Below are positions 63,116 to 64,000 of a DNA stretch of 64,000 nucleotides, one piece after another. Source of the DNA: Streptomyces sp. R28. Its GTDB lineage: Bacteria > Actinomycetota > Actinomycetes > Streptomycetales > Streptomycetaceae. The stretch's first letter is position 1. Every line of letters begins with the position of its first letter. The notes below the pieces were generated by a model, which saw only the letters and a list, made by a program, of their open reading frames with translations, searched no databases and was not told the origin of the DNA. Made by a program: the position numbers and the translations under genes. Location of the stretch: positions 4,205,001 through 4,269,000 of the forward strand of contig NZ_CP163439.1 of assembly GCF_041052385.1 (NCBI RefSeq). Direction: 5' to 3'.

Positions 63116-63774
63116 TCCGCAGCAGGGCCACGCTGATCCTGGTCGCGACCGGGGCAGCGGTCGCGGTGGCGGTGGCCGTGGCCCTGCTGCTCGGCGGGCC
63201 TTTCGGCGATGAGCGGGTGGAACACGCCGACGGGAAGGGCCCGCTCAGCTCCCAGAGCTCCTCGGGCACCACGTCGGTGTACGCGCCCAAGAACGTTCCG
63301 TGGACGGCGACGTTCGGCAGTTTCCTGCTGTGCTCCGCCGACGGGGATCCCCTCACCATCGACGGCGTCCGGTACCGCGCGCCGGTCAAGCCGACGTCGG
63401 TCGCCCTGAAGCTGAGGACCGTGACCCCTCGGATGTGGAAGGACACCGTCGACGCGGGCTGGATCGGCGCCGCCGTGGGGCAGCCTCCGCACTTCCAGAA
63501 CCGGGAGGCACCCGGCCACTACGAGAACGTCCGGGCCGGGGCACGCATCACCCAGAGGTGCGCCGACCAGAAGAAGGACGGAGCAGGCTTCACCGAGCTG
63601 CTGTTCGTCCTGGGCGTGGGCAGGCAGGGCGGATACATCGACGCGGCGTGGGTCGACTATCACGCGGGCGGAAAGCCCTACACGCTCCGCCTGGAATGGA
63701 AGATGGTCGCCTGCGGAAGCCGCATCCCCCACACGGTGGACGGCACCGTCGTGTGCGACGGCCGGCAGAGCTGA
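63112..63774 (+). CDS. Membrane-anchored protein of unknown function
   Basis: 220 residues from GTG 63112, overlapping the preceding stop. One N-terminal membrane helix (LILVATGAAVAVAVAVALLL) is followed by an extracytoplasmic domain with four Cys (LLCSADGDP, QRCADQKKDG, VACGSRIP, TVVCDGRQ). Beta-rich; resembles DUF-type actinobacterial envelope proteins, but I cannot name it. Translational coupling suggests it acts with the secreted 403-residue protein. Confidence 0.78.
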   Translation: MIRSRATLILVATGAAVAVAVAVALLLGGPFGDERVEHADGKGPLSSQSSSGTTSVYAPKNVPWTATFGSFLLCSADGDPLTIDGVRYRAPVKPTSVALKLRTVTPRMWKDTVDAGWIGAAVGQPPHFQNREAPGHYENVRAGARITQRCADQKKDGAGFTELLFVLGVGRQGGYIDAAWVDYHAGGKPYTLRLEWKMVACGSRIPHTVDGTVVCDGRQS

Positions 63775-63812
63775 CGGTCACTCAAGTACGTCTGCGTCCG
63801 GGGCGAGGCCGC

Positions 63813-64000
63813 TCAGGAGTTGTTCAGATACGTCAGCACGGCCAGCACCCTCCGATGCCCACTGTCACTCTGCGGCAGCCCCAGCTTGAGGAAGACGTTG
63901 CCGATGTGCTTGTGGACCGCGCGTTCCGTCACGACGAGGGTCTTGGCGATGGTCGCGTTGTCGTGGCCCTCGGCCATCAGCGCGAGCACCTCGCGCTCGC
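63813..64000 (-). CDS. LuxR-type response regulator, C-terminal part
   Basis: The frame enters from the window edge and ends at TGA 63815-63813. The visible 62 residues are a LuxR/NarL-type helix-turn-helix: EREVLALMAEGHDNATIAKT, then TERAVHKHIGNVFLKLGL and a short tail ending LTYLNNS. The N-terminal receiver domain would lie beyond the window. The tail is typical of two-component regulators. Confidence 0.88.
   Translation of the reverse strand, partial: EREVLALMAEGHDNATIAKTLVVTERAVHKHIGNVFLKLGLPQSDSGHRRVLAVLTYLNNS

Overview
The window is high-GC (about 70%) actinobacterial DNA. Gene order, the tmRNA, the XRE-DUF397 pair, GTG/TTG starts with 4-base overlaps and two dispersed intergenic repeats of a familiar kind all point to the chromosome of a Streptomyces. 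As far as I can recall, the block from dacB through the tmRNA, smpB, ftsX-ftsE, prfB and the pkaB/pkaA kinases to the glycosyltransferases and ohr/galE follows the S. coelicolor core order. I could not run a comparison.

Layout. 1-4057: a truncated membrane protein, a divergent LysR/MFS pair and a HAF-repeat secreted protein broken by one in-frame stop. 4159-13559: a sugar module made of LacI-type operators, an ABC importer without its own ATPase, a GH31 alpha-xylosidase, a LacI repressor and a secreted GH3 glycosidase with a CBM6-like tail, probably for xylose-containing glycans. 13600-19264: leftward genes for a PBP4-type carboxypeptidase, a secreted esterase, an envelope membrane protein/lipoprotein pair and a duplicated-domain protein. 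19389-25940: ribosome rescue (ssrA, smpB), S41 protease, ftsX/ftsE, a zinc-ribbon mini-protein, a sortase-type surface protein and prfB. 26114-33440: Ser/Thr kinases pkaB and pkaA, divergent from a large FHA/FtsK-like ATPase. 33684-37325: a second sugar ABC importer with an unusual insert in one permease. 37498-51572: a cell-wall glycopolymer region with three tandem GT2-TagF fusions, two polytopic GT-C-like proteins, a GT2 and galE, interrupted by the peroxide pair ohr/ohrR.

51604-61549 is an accessory region: a GNAT, a SpoIIAB-like ATPase, an XRE regulator with its DUF397 partner, an intact ADP-ribosylglycohydrolase (DraG/ARH family), then a convergent operon reading SseB-like, ESX-type helical protein, 1589-residue WXG-Rhs polymorphic toxin and small candidate immunity protein. 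The toxin tip has the layout of an arginine-type ADP-ribosyltransferase (R, STD, ExE). A 300-base copy of the 3' end of the ADP-ribosylglycohydrolase gene lies on the far side of the toxin operon, so an ADP-ribosylating toxin is bracketed by one intact gene and one relic of the enzyme family that removes ADP-ribose. I consider this the most interesting system in the window. The last 2 kb hold two secreted or anchored proteins of unknown function and the end of a LuxR-type regulator.
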